NCBI GenBank assembly: GCA_023396415.1
Contig: JAEWWJ010000074.1
Span: forward strand, 1 to 64,000
From: Bacteroidota bacterium
GTDB lineage: Bacteria; Bacteroidota; Bacteroidia; Bacteroidales; F082
Direction of reading: 5' to 3'
DNA: 64,000 nucleotides
Position numbers and translations under genes: made by a program. Below are positions 7,375 to 14,554 of this stretch, one piece after another. Under the pieces are notes generated by a model, which saw only the letters and a list, made by a program, of their open reading frames with translations, did not search any database and was not told the origin of the DNA. The number at the start of each line of letters is the position of its first letter. Positions within the stretch are counted from its first letter, which is position 1.

Positions 7375-9012
7375 TTATTGGGTGCGCAGTTTCGTAACTG
7401 TGCGTTTTTCATACACATAAACGAAATCACCTTCGTTGGAGAGGGTAGTGATAGAACCTTTTCGTGCCTTGAAATCTTTATAATTACAGGTGTTCAGGTC
7501 GAAGGTGCCTATGTCAGCTTTGTCGGTTTTCATCACCAAAATATCGCCTTTATAATCTTCCAAGGTTGATTTGCGGTATTTGCCCGAATGGATGAGGTCG
7601 CCCTTATCCACATCAAAGGTGGATATTCCTTTTTCGCCCACCACAACGATCACATTGTCTTTATAAGGAAGGATAAGCTGAGCAAGGCCCACGCCGCCTT
7701 TAGACACAGGCGAGCTGAAGTTTTCTTTTCCGCTGGCCACATCGAGACTGTAAAGTTCTTTTCCGCTGCACACGATATAGTTGTTGCCGAAGGAAATAGA
7801 GTTTGTGATTCCTTTTTTAAATCGTTCCGACTCCCAAGCTAAAGTTCCATCACTGCAATTAAAAGCTTGAATGCCATTGGGTTTCACGTTTTCAAAAACG
7901 ATAGCTGTTTCCGAAATTGTTTCTTCGCCACTGCGATAAGTGCGGTGGTATTGCACTTCGACAACGCCCCCAATTTGAAGAATCACTTTACCGTGGATCA
8001 CTTTCATACCCGGGATTGCACGGGCGTCTTTTATTTCGCGCGAGGTCCAAAGCAGCTTGCCTGTGTTGAGATCGTATTTTTTTACATACTGATTTTTTTT
8101 GTTGACCATATCGAGAACATAAATATCGTCACCCTCAATCACGGGGTCGGCTACTGCGCCATATACGCCAAACTGTTTTGTCCCAACAGGTTTGCCAACC
8201 AATTTATCCGGTGAGAAATCAAAAGCAGCCGACCAAAGCTGTGCTCCGGTAGCATAATCGTACACTTGCATCCCGTTCAATCGCAGAAAAACTTTGTTAT
8301 CAACCACATCAAGCTCATAGAGGAACTCTTTTGAGATGACTTTTCTTTCTGCTCTTCCAATATAGGTGTTCTCCCAAACTATTTCGCCGGTAGCCAAGTT
8401 CATACGCATGATTTGGTTTTTAAATCCGCTGAAAAGCGCTTCGAGGGTACCCGGAATAAAGTTCACCATCGTCATGGTATGCGAAGGCCTGTCGTAAACG
8501 TATTGCCCAACAACGCCTTTGAATTTTTCTGTTGACCAAAGCTCTTCGCCCGTTCTTGCCCTGATGTACACCAAGCTTTTTTTGAGACTTACTGCAAAGC
8601 AATCATCCTCTTTAATATAGGTGATAGAGCTTTCGTCTAGGTCTTGGTATTTGTCGGTTGTCCAAAGAGCTTCTCCCGTTGCAAGATCCACGCATGCAAT
8701 TTGATCTTTCCCCAACTTACGTTCGAAAATGAAAATTGTTTTAGAGGCCCAAAACGGAATGAGCTCGTCAATTTTGCGCAGTTTTGGAGTTATTTCTTTG
8801 AAGGACTTGCTCCAAATGATCTTGCCGGTGGCATTGTCAAAAAGGGTCATTTCCTTGTCGGAGGCTGCATAGCTGGTTTCACCTTCGCTACCTGTTCCGG
8901 CATATAAAATTGTGTGATCCAGCCGCGATTCCCAAACGATCGGCATGTCTTCCTGTGCCTTGAGCATGCCAAAGGACAGAAGTGTCAAAAGTAAAACAAA
9001 TGTTTTTTTCAT
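7375..9012 (-). CDS. Secreted PQQ-type beta-propeller repeat protein
   Basis: A 545-residue exported protein with signal peptide MKKTFVLLLTLLSFGMLKAQ. It contains repeated blades of the PQQ/quinoprotein-like type: DNATGKIIWSKSF, DLATGEALWTTDKY, RARTGEELWSTEKF, NLATGEIVWENTY, DYATGAQLWSAAF, DLNTGKLLWTSREI. At least six, probably eight, blades form one propeller. The catalytic residues and Cys-Cys of quinoprotein dehydrogenases are not seen, so it is more likely a binding scaffold (as in BamB) than an oxidase. It is last in a three-gene set with a small secreted protein 11 bases upstream and a WD40-like propeller before that. Function unknown; co-transcription suggests one periplasmic assembly. 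Confidence 0.82.
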   Translation of the reverse strand: MKKTFVLLLTLLSFGMLKAQEDMPIVWESRLDHTILYAGTGSEGETSYAASDKEMTLFDNATGKIIWSKSFKEITPKLRKIDELIPFWASKTIFIFERKLGKDQIACVDLATGEALWTTDKYQDLDESSITYIKEDDCFAVSLKKSLVYIRARTGEELWSTEKFKGVVGQYVYDRPSHTMTMVNFIPGTLEALFSGFKNQIMRMNLATGEIVWENTYIGRAERKVISKEFLYELDVVDNKVFLRLNGMQVYDYATGAQLWSAAFDFSPDKLVGKPVGTKQFGVYGAVADPVIEGDDIYVLDMVNKKNQYVKKYDLNTGKLLWTSREIKDARAIPGMKVIHGKVILQIGGVVEVQYHRTYRSGEETISETAIVFENVKPNGIQAFNCSDGTLAWESERFKKGITNSISFGNNYIVCSGKELYSLDVASGKENFSSPVSKGGVGLAQLILPYKDNVIVVVGEKGISTFDVDKGDLIHSGKYRKSTLEDYKGDILVMKTDKADIGTFDLNTCNYKDFKARKGSITTLSNEGDFVYVYEKRTVTKLRTQ

Positions 9013-9023
9013 GTTGCAGTTTT

Positions 9024-9392
9024 TTAAAATTTAAAGGTATAGGTAAACTTGTAGTCCTTTTTCTTCGGCATTTTAAAGCTAAACCGGAAGTTGAGGATAC
9101 GATCTTTGAGGCTGTTTTGAGAGGGGATGTTGCCGTCTTTTTTGTCCACAACGAACACCGAAACCACCTGACCTTTTTCACGAATGGTCAACTGCAAGGT
9201 ATATTCACCGGATAATTTCTGCTTTTGGCCGAACAGGTAAAGTTCACCTTTGGGTGCCAGCATGGCGCTGTCAAGCTCTTTGGTGGCTTGGGCAACGATC
9301 TCATCTTTTGATTCGAGAAGCACACGTTGCGACTGTGCCTGTAACGCAAAACCTGACGACAAAAGTAAAATAAAGAGTAAGTAACACTTCAT
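9024..9392 (-). CDS. Small secreted protein of unknown function
   Basis: A 122-residue protein with signal peptide MKCYLLFILLLSSGFALQAQ; the start at 9392 places this signal correctly, whereas the longer frame from 9419 would overlap the preceding gene. The mature part (about 100 residues) has an amphipathic helix (ESKDEIVAQATKELDSAML) and beta strands ending in KDYKFTYTFKF. It sits between two secreted beta-propeller genes with gaps of 13 and 11 bases, so it is almost certainly co-transcribed and may be a partner of one or both. No family recognised. Confidence 0.72.
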   Translation of the reverse strand: MKCYLLFILLLSSGFALQAQSQRVLLESKDEIVAQATKELDSAMLAPKGELYLFGQKQKLSGEYTLQLTIREKGQVVSVFVVDKKDGNIPSQNSLKDRILNFRFSFKMPKKKDYKFTYTFKF

Positions 9393-9405
9393 AAAGCACT
9401 GTATT

Positions 9406-10572
9406 TTAATTAGTTTCAAAATTCCATTGTATCATTTGGTTGCCCATCACAATGAGAAGTGCTTTGTTGCCGGGCAAGAAAACAAAAGAGGGACGTGAGT
9501 CTTTGATCAATTTTTCGCCTTGGGTGTCTTTCTCAAAAAGACGATGTCCCATTTCAAACCGTTGAAGCAAGGTGCCACTTGCAACATCATACAAATGAAT
9601 TTCCTCGAAGCGGGTGCCTCGGGAGTTGGTGGCTGCAAGGCTGCCATCGCTGCTGAAACGCAATTCCGAAAACCCGGCAGATTGGGTGGTGAAGGCCTTA
9701 CGCATCGGTGCGTTTGTTTCCACATCAATAAGGTTAATGTAGCTCCGTGATTGAAAACCCGTTTGTACTTTCAGATGAGGCTTTTGAAACACCAGCAACA
9801 CCTCTCCTCCTGCAGAATACCTCAAGGCGTGGATGATATCATAAAACTCATTGATAGTAGCTATTTTTTTACCGGTTTCACTGTTGTAAATACTCAACTG
9901 CTGCTTGTATTTGACGGTAAGTTTGGCAGCTTTTTTTTGCTTGCGAAATCTGCTGTCACCTTTGATATCTTCCTTGTTGACAGTTTGCGCAATAGCTATT
10001 TGATTTCCGTCTGGGCTCATGGCAATGGCATCGTTGCTATGTTCAACTTTGAATGATCTGATTTTTGAACCATCGGGCAGCTGCCAAAAAACAACTTCAT
10101 CGCCTTCGAGGCTGATGGCTTGCTGCTCATTGGCACTGATGGTCACATCCTGCACTTTTTCAAAAAAATGAATGCGCTGACCGCTTTGAGCATCCAGAAT
10201 TTCAAAGTCGAGTTTTCGTTTTTTGTTTTCAGCAAAATCATACAAATTCATTTGCTTCACCAAAAGGTATTTTCCGTTAGATGAAAACTGTACCTTTGAA
10301 CCAGTAAAAGCGCTTCCGGCATCAATTGTGCCGATAACTTGTTTTGTCTCAGCATCCAACTTGACAATTTGGAGTGGTTTTTTCGTGCTTACAGCCAAGG
10401 TTTTACCATCTGGCGAAAGATCAATCCCGGTAAAAAACACCTCATTCCCCAAAGCGCGTACACGCTCAAAGTCGGTGATTGAAGCTTGTCCGAATGCAAA
10501 TTCTGACGTTGCAACCCATCCAAAAATGGCCATGATGATGGTAAGTTGAAGCAGGTGATGTGGAGTTTTCAT
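9406..10572 (-). CDS. Secreted WD40-like beta-propeller protein
   Basis: A 388-residue protein with signal peptide (MKTPHHLLQLTIIMAIFGW...SEFAFGQ) from the ATG at 10572; the frame continues upstream to 10662 but that extension would put the signal inside the protein. It contains WD40-like blades with the typical turn motif, e.g. GIDLSPDGKTLAVST, KVQFSSNGKYLLVKQ, AIAMSPDGNQIAIAQ, ALRYSAGGEVLLVFQ, ELRFSSDGSLAATNS. The C-terminus ends with the blade FVFLPGNKALLIVMGNQMIQW. It heads the three-gene set that also encodes a small secreted protein and a PQQ-type propeller. Binding partner unknown. Confidence 0.82.
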   Translation of the reverse strand: MKTPHHLLQLTIIMAIFGWVATSEFAFGQASITDFERVRALGNEVFFTGIDLSPDGKTLAVSTKKPLQIVKLDAETKQVIGTIDAGSAFTGSKVQFSSNGKYLLVKQMNLYDFAENKKRKLDFEILDAQSGQRIHFFEKVQDVTISANEQQAISLEGDEVVFWQLPDGSKIRSFKVEHSNDAIAMSPDGNQIAIAQTVNKEDIKGDSRFRKQKKAAKLTVKYKQQLSIYNSETGKKIATINEFYDIIHALRYSAGGEVLLVFQKPHLKVQTGFQSRSYINLIDVETNAPMRKAFTTQSAGFSELRFSSDGSLAATNSRGTRFEEIHLYDVASGTLLQRFEMGHRLFEKDTQGEKLIKDSRPSFVFLPGNKALLIVMGNQMIQWNFETN

Positions 10573-10824
10573 GAGCACAAGTTTTAAAAAATCACAGAGT
10601 TCCATCCAGGTATTTGCTTTATCCCCATACACATCGGGACTGCATGAAAGCTCTGCGATCAATTTTTTTTGGTACTGATGTTAAAAAAGGGTAAAGCAAT
10701 TACACCACCAAAATTAGTTGCTAAGACAAGGCATAAACATCAGTGATACAGCGTATTTTGCTACGATCAATCACTTAGTTTGCATGTTAAGCAAGAAAGA
10801 AACAAGAATAAAAAAGGAGGGAAA

Positions 10825-11223
10825 TTAGAAAATCACTTCTATTTCGGGAGGCAAAAAGGGCCGGCCTTTGCTGTTGATGGAAGTGCCTGTTACAAAAGCA
10901 TCTACGATGGGTTTTTGATCGCTATGACGGCGAATGAGTTGTTTAAAGCCAAACCTCAGTGGCGAAATTCTGATGGGTTCACAGCTCACCGTGAAGTGGT
11001 CGCCACTGTGCAGCGGAAACAAATAATCCATTTCGATGCGTTTCACCACAAGGATGATTCCTTTTTGGGTTAAAAGGGCAAAATCAAGGCCAACAGTTTT
11101 AAGAAATTCGTGGCGGGCATGTTCGAGATAGTGCTGATAATTGGCGTTGTTCACAATGCCTTGCATATCACATTCGTAATCGCGAACAGCCATTGTAATC
11201 GAAAAAGCAGTTTTTTCAGTCAT
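10825..11223 (-). CDS. Hot-dog fold acyl-CoA thioesterase (YbgC/4HBT family)
   Basis: A 132-residue single hot-dog domain enzyme that hydrolyses acyl-CoA thioesters, probably cytoplasmic. The diagnostic N-terminal helix VRDYECDMQGIVNNANYQHY contains the acidic residue and the QGIVNNANY stretch typical of YbgC/4-hydroxybenzoyl-CoA thioesterases. The start at 11223 (MTEKTAFSITM) gives the usual family length; a longer frame to 11295 has no support. It follows mscL in the same direction, separated by a hairpin. Substrate range cannot be read from the sequence; the beta-oxidation genes near 49-62 kb offer a possible link but are far away. Confidence 0.82.
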   Translation of the reverse strand: MTEKTAFSITMAVRDYECDMQGIVNNANYQHYLEHARHEFLKTVGLDFALLTQKGIILVVKRIEMDYLFPLHSGDHFTVSCEPIRISPLRFGFKQLIRRHSDQKPIVDAFVTGTSINSKGRPFLPPEIEVIF

Positions 11224-11264
11224 TAGGGGTAAATTTTTCGAGGTGCAAATCGTGTGAAAGCACA

Positions 11265-11303
11265 AAAGTGTTCCGGTGCTTTTGGCAAGCACCAAAACAC
11301 TTT
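11265..11303 (-). terminator. Hairpin after mscL
   Basis: A long interrupted stem (aaagtgtt-cc-ggtgctt / aagcacc-aa-aacacttt, loop ttggc) lies between the mscL stop codon and the thioesterase gene. The following T run is short, so it could be a weak terminator or a processing site. Confidence 0.5.
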
Positions 11304-11335
11304 CATTGTCTTTCGTTAATTTGTAAAAGATTGAA

Positions 11336-11761
11336 CTATTGCTTTTTAAGCAGGTCTCTGATTTCTGCCAAAAGCTTTTCCTCAGCCGTTGGAGGCGGTG
11401 GAGCAGGAACTGAAACAGGTTTAGCCGCTTCTTTTCTTTTGAGGTTGTTCATGCCTTTAATGACCATAAAAATCGCAAAGGCAATAATCAAAAAGTCAAT
11501 CACGGTGTTGATAAACATGCCATAGTTGAGGGTTACAACCGGCGTAATGATATTTTCACCTTCCATGACCGCTTGCTTCATGACCATTTTCATGTCGCTA
11601 AAATCAACGCCACCTATCAACAAGCCGAGGGGCGGCATGATGACGTCGTTGACAAGTGAGGTGATAATTTTTCCAAAGGCACCTCCAATGATGATACCCA
11701 CTGCCATATCAACCACGTTGCCGCGCATGGCGAAAGTTTTAAATTCAGATACGAATCCCAT
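11336..11761 (-). CDS. mscL: Large-conductance mechanosensitive channel MscL
   Basis: Homopentameric inner-membrane channel that opens under membrane tension and releases solutes during hypo-osmotic shock. The 141-residue protein has the hallmark N-terminal helix and TM1 (FKTFAMRGNVVDMAVGIIIGGAFGKIITSLVNDVIMPPLG). A periplasmic loop follows, then TM2 (INTVIDFLIIAFAIFMVIKGMN) and a C-terminal amphipathic bundle (EEKLLAEIRDLLKKQ) after a proline-rich linker (PAPPPPT). Length and motif order match the family. It is transcribed away from the Rrf2 regulator gene. The roughly 300 bases between the two genes hold a 9-bp AT-looped hairpin (11913-11948) and nothing else evident. Confidence 0.97.
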   Translation of the reverse strand: MGFVSEFKTFAMRGNVVDMAVGIIIGGAFGKIITSLVNDVIMPPLGLLIGGVDFSDMKMVMKQAVMEGENIITPVVTLNYGMFINTVIDFLIIAFAIFMVIKGMNNLKRKEAAKPVSVPAPPPPTAEEKLLAEIRDLLKKQ

Positions 11762-12014
11762 TTTTATTTTGGTGTTGGTGAATAAGGGGGCAAGTTATAA
11801 AATAAAAGAATTGAATCGAAAAAAATTATTACCGTGGCTGCATGACAAAACTCCTTGACAGAAAACTTTATTTCTAATATTGGAATCATAAAGAATAGTC
11901 AATCAAATAATTGTGTTTTGAAGTTCATTTATTTTTTTATCAAAACACCAACCACATCACCTTTTATGGATTCAGATTTTTTTTAAGAATCATCAATAGG
12001 TTGTTCTTCTCCCA

Positions 12015-12037
12015 AATAAGATTTTTTTTATCCTATT
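12015..12037 (+). promoter_or_regulatory. Operator-like dyad over the Rrf2 gene promoter
   Basis: AATAAGAT-N7-ATCCTATT, arms complementary at 7 of 8 positions. The right arm overlaps the -7 element at 12034-12041, the position expected for autorepression. A closely similar dyad lies in the norC leader at 19112-19133. Confidence 0.5.
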
Positions 12038-12041
12038 TTTG
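12034..12041 (+). promoter_or_regulatory. -7 element TATTTTTG of the Rrf2 regulator gene
   Basis: Matches TAnnTTTG and lies 22 bases before the ATG at 12063. No clear upstream TTTG at the usual distance. Confidence 0.5.
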
Positions 12042-12062
12042 CAGTCTCATTCTAAATCTATT

Positions 12063-12506
12063 ATGCTATCAAACGCTTGTAAATATGCCATAAGGGCTTT
12101 CATCTATCTGGCTTCACGCCAAAGTGGTTTGTCACGTGTAAATATCAAAGACATCGCCAAACAGGTGGATTCGCCACTTGCATTTACTGCTAAAATAATG
12201 CAAACGCTTAGCCGTCAAGGACTTGTGTCGTCAATAAAAGGGCCAAGTGGTGGTTTCTATCTAACGGATGATCAGCGTCATGTAGCCCTTGTAGACATCG
12301 TGAAGGCCATTGATGGTGTTCATATTTTAAATGACTGTGGCTTAGGCTTGGCAAAATGCTCAGGCGAACATCCCTGCCCGATACATTATGAATACAGCAA
12401 GATTAGGGCGGGTTTCCAAACTTTATTAGAAGAAAAAACCATTTTTCAACTTGCAGAGGATTTGCAGAACGGTGATATCGTGGTAAAAAATATGCTGGCT
12501 TTATAA
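12063..12506 (+). CDS. Rrf2-family Fe-S transcriptional regulator (IscR/NsrR-like)
   Basis: A 147-residue winged-helix regulator. The N-terminal HTH (SNACKYAIRAFIYLA...NIKDIAKQVDSPLAFTAKIM, then the wing SIKGPSGGFYL) is standard Rrf2. Cys92, Cys99 and Cys105, with His108, lie in CGLGLAKCSGEHPCPIH. IscR has Cys92, Cys98, Cys104 and His107, so this protein probably binds an Fe-S cluster. Whether it senses iron-sulphur status (IscR) or nitric oxide (NsrR) cannot be decided from sequence. A complete nitric oxide reductase locus lies 1.2 kb away, and a dyad similar to the one over this gene's promoter occurs upstream of norC, which favours NO sensing. The start at 12063 gives the usual MLSNACKYAIRA N-terminus. 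Confidence 0.88.
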   Translation: MLSNACKYAIRAFIYLASRQSGLSRVNIKDIAKQVDSPLAFTAKIMQTLSRQGLVSSIKGPSGGFYLTDDQRHVALVDIVKAIDGVHILNDCGLGLAKCSGEHPCPIHYEYSKIRAGFQTLLEEKTIFQLAEDLQNGDIVVKNMLAL

Positions 12507-12551
12507 GCGTTCTCGCAATTATTCATCGCTTTTTATCTTCGAGGAATGAGG

Positions 12552-13607
12552 CTATTTTAACCCATTCACCAAACGTCGGGCCGTTGCAACAAAGCCGTTT
12601 ACGTCGTCAACAGTAGTGTCGAAGGAGCACATCAGCCTAACTTCGTTTGCATTTTCGTTCCAAACATGAAAGAAATAAGCTTCTTGAAGAGGCTCAATAA
12701 GATTTTTTGGAACAATGGCAAAAACCCCATTGGCTTCAACGTCGCGGTTCAACTTAAAACCTTCAACCTGAGCAATTTCTTTGGCCAAAAGTTGTGCCAT
12801 GGCGTTGGCGTTGGTGGCATTGCGTTTCCAAAGGTCATTTTCGAGGTAAGCCAAAAACTGAACGATGATAAACCTCATTTTACTGGCCAGCTGCATGCCT
12901 TGTTTCCGGCTGTATTCAAAACCTGCGGCGAGTTTCTGATCGAGAAAAACAACAGCTTCGCCAAACATTAAACCGTTTTTTGTACCTCCAAAAGAAAGCA
13001 TATCCACGCCGGTTTCAACAATCATTTCGTTGAAGCTACAGTCAAGTGCCACAGCAGCATTGGCTATGCGGGCGCCATCCACATGCAAATACATATTGTT
13101 GGCATGGGCAAAATCAGCTAAAGCTTTCATCTCACTCAAGGTGTAAAGACTTCCCATTTCGGTGGCTTGCGAAATACTGATCAGCTTGGGCTGCACATGA
13201 TGCTGAAAACCAATGCTTTTTAAAAAAGGCATAACTTGATCGGGATGAAGTTTCCCATCCACGCAGTCGGCAGAAAGGATTTTGCCGCCCGTAAATTTTT
13301 CGGGAGCACCGCCTTCGTCTTCATTCAAATGGGCCGAATGTGGCGCCACCACGGCTTGCCACGAACGCAACAGCTGCTGAACAGCCAAAACATTGGCTCC
13401 GGTTCCGTTATAGACAAAAAAGGTAGTGCTATTTTGTCCGAAAATGGATCTGAATTTCTGCTGTGCCAGCTCCATCAAAGGATCGTCCTCGCCATATGAA
13501 GGATGATGGCCAAAGTTTATTTGTTGCAAAGCAAGCATCACTTCGGGCGAAACGCCCGACCAATTGTCGCTAGCAAAGCCTTTGCGGTGGGGTAGATTGA
13601 GTTCCAT
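12552..13607 (-). CDS. ltaE: Low-specificity L-threonine aldolase
   Basis: PLP-dependent fold-type I enzyme that cleaves L-threonine or allo-threonine to glycine and acetaldehyde. The 351-residue protein starts with the family signature FASDNWSGVSPEVMLAL. It contains the cofactor-contact motif HVDGARIANAAVAL and the PLP-binding lysine in LSFGGTKNGLMFGEAV. The SAHLNEDEGG segment corresponds to the substrate pocket of the family. It is convergent with the Rrf2 gene, 45 bases between stop codons, and has its own TACTTTTG -7 element upstream. Glycine supply or threonine catabolism is the usual role. Confidence 0.9.
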   Translation of the reverse strand: MELNLPHRKGFASDNWSGVSPEVMLALQQINFGHHPSYGEDDPLMELAQQKFRSIFGQNSTTFFVYNGTGANVLAVQQLLRSWQAVVAPHSAHLNEDEGGAPEKFTGGKILSADCVDGKLHPDQVMPFLKSIGFQHHVQPKLISISQATEMGSLYTLSEMKALADFAHANNMYLHVDGARIANAAVALDCSFNEMIVETGVDMLSFGGTKNGLMFGEAVVFLDQKLAAGFEYSRKQGMQLASKMRFIIVQFLAYLENDLWKRNATNANAMAQLLAKEIAQVEGFKLNRDVEANGVFAIVPKNLIEPLQEAYFFHVWNENANEVRLMCSFDTTVDDVNGFVATARRLVNGLK

Positions 13608-13651
13608 TTACTTTTATCGTTTTAGTTTGGTTTAAACACTAAAAGGGATAG

Positions 13652-13659
13652 CAAAAGTA
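13652..13659 (-). promoter_or_regulatory. -7 element TACTTTTG of the threonine aldolase gene
   Basis: Minus-strand match to TAnnTTTG, 44 bases before the ATG at 13607. A minus-strand TTTG at 13671-13674 is too close to be a standard -33 element. Confidence 0.45.
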
Positions 13660-13712
13660 CCCATTCGGAACAAATAAAACGCATATTCATCGCACTTTGG
13701 TGCATTTGAAAA

Positions 13713-13958
13713 CTAAATGGCCACAAGCACCCCACTTACGATAAGCGCAACCAACACTATCATGGCGGCCTTCCAAAAACCGTGGGCTTTGTTTAGTTCC
13801 ATAAAGCGGAAGGCCACCAACAAAAATTTTGCTGCCGCCAACAACAAAAGCATAGCTACTGCTGTGATTTTTGTTTCGAAGCTATAGTTGAAAACCAAAG
13901 CTGTGGCAATCGTGAGCAAAACAAGGATTAAAAGGATATAAAAAAGGTTATTTTTCAT
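13713..13958 (-). CDS. COX4-like small membrane subunit of the nor locus
   Basis: An 81-residue protein with three hydrophobic helices (NLFYILLILVLLTIATALV, ITAVAMLLLLAAAKFLLVAF, AAMIVLVALIVSGVLVAI), the form of the prokaryotic cytochrome c oxidase subunit IV family (COX4_pro). The KFLLVAFRFMEL stretch between helices 2 and 3 is characteristic. It is 12 bases downstream of norE, in the position of norF in proteobacterial nor loci, and is last in the operon. Role: accessory subunit affecting assembly or activity of the nitric oxide reductase (inference from position). A NorF label would go beyond the sequence evidence. Confidence 0.8.
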   Translation of the reverse strand: MKNNLFYILLILVLLTIATALVFNYSFETKITAVAMLLLLAAAKFLLVAFRFMELNKAHGFWKAAMIVLVALIVSGVLVAI

Positions 13959-13970
13959 TGTCTTCGTTCT

Positions 13971-14549
13971 TTACAAAAGGTACAACACCGGAAAAAGTAG
14001 TAGCCATATCAAGTCGCACAAATGCCAAAAAGCAGCTCCGGCTTCCACGTCTTCGAGTTTTAAGGTTTCGGGCTTCTTTTTTAAATCGCGACTGAGCACA
14101 AAAAGAATGACGAGGCCAATGAGCACATGCACCAAATGAAAACCTGTAAGCAGCCAGTAGTAAGTGAAAAAAGTGTTGGTAGTGAGGCTAATACCCATCG
14201 AAAATTTTCCATAATATTCCACTGATTTAATACCTACAAACAACAAACCTCCCAACATGGCCATGCTGAAACCCAGTTTTGCTTTTTTCAGGTTTTGGTG
14301 CTTGAAGCCATGTACGGCATCAGCCATAAAGTAGCCGCTCACCAAGAGCAATATGGTGTTAAAAGTGGCCAAATGCGTGTTGAGCATGTCACGCGAAGAG
14401 GCGAATAGCTCAGGTTCCAAATTGTTGTTATATGCCAAAGCCACCAAGGCCAATCCAAAAGTGATGATCTCCACCAAAATAATGATCCAAAGCAGGATGC
14501 CCCCCGGAGGATAAAAGAAATTCTTGTAATTAACAGTATTTGAACTCAT
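13971..14549 (-). CDS. norE: NorE, cytochrome c oxidase subunit III-like protein
   Basis: Heme-copper oxidase subunit III family membrane protein of 192 residues with five predicted helices, the number seen in NorE. Recognisable family features are PPGGILLWIIILVEIITFGLA, LNTHLATFNTILLLVSGYFMA, YYWLLTGFHLVHVLIGLVIL and the terminal EAGAAFWHLCDLIWLLLFPVLYLL. It is not needed for catalysis in characterised species but supports full NO-reductase activity. It starts 5 bases after the norD stop codon, so the two are translationally close, and is followed by the COX4-like gene. Confidence 0.92.
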   Translation of the reverse strand: MSSNTVNYKNFFYPPGGILLWIIILVEIITFGLALVALAYNNNLEPELFASSRDMLNTHLATFNTILLLVSGYFMADAVHGFKHQNLKKAKLGFSMAMLGGLLFVGIKSVEYYGKFSMGISLTTNTFFTYYWLLTGFHLVHVLIGLVILFVLSRDLKKKPETLKLEDVEAGAAFWHLCDLIWLLLFPVLYLL

Positions 14550-14554
14550 TGCGT

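Noticed and set aside
11913..11948. gtgttttga / tcaaaacac inverted repeat between mscL and the Rrf2 gene
   Set aside because: AT-rich 18-base loop, no T run and no gene boundary at that point; neither a convincing terminator nor a clear operator.
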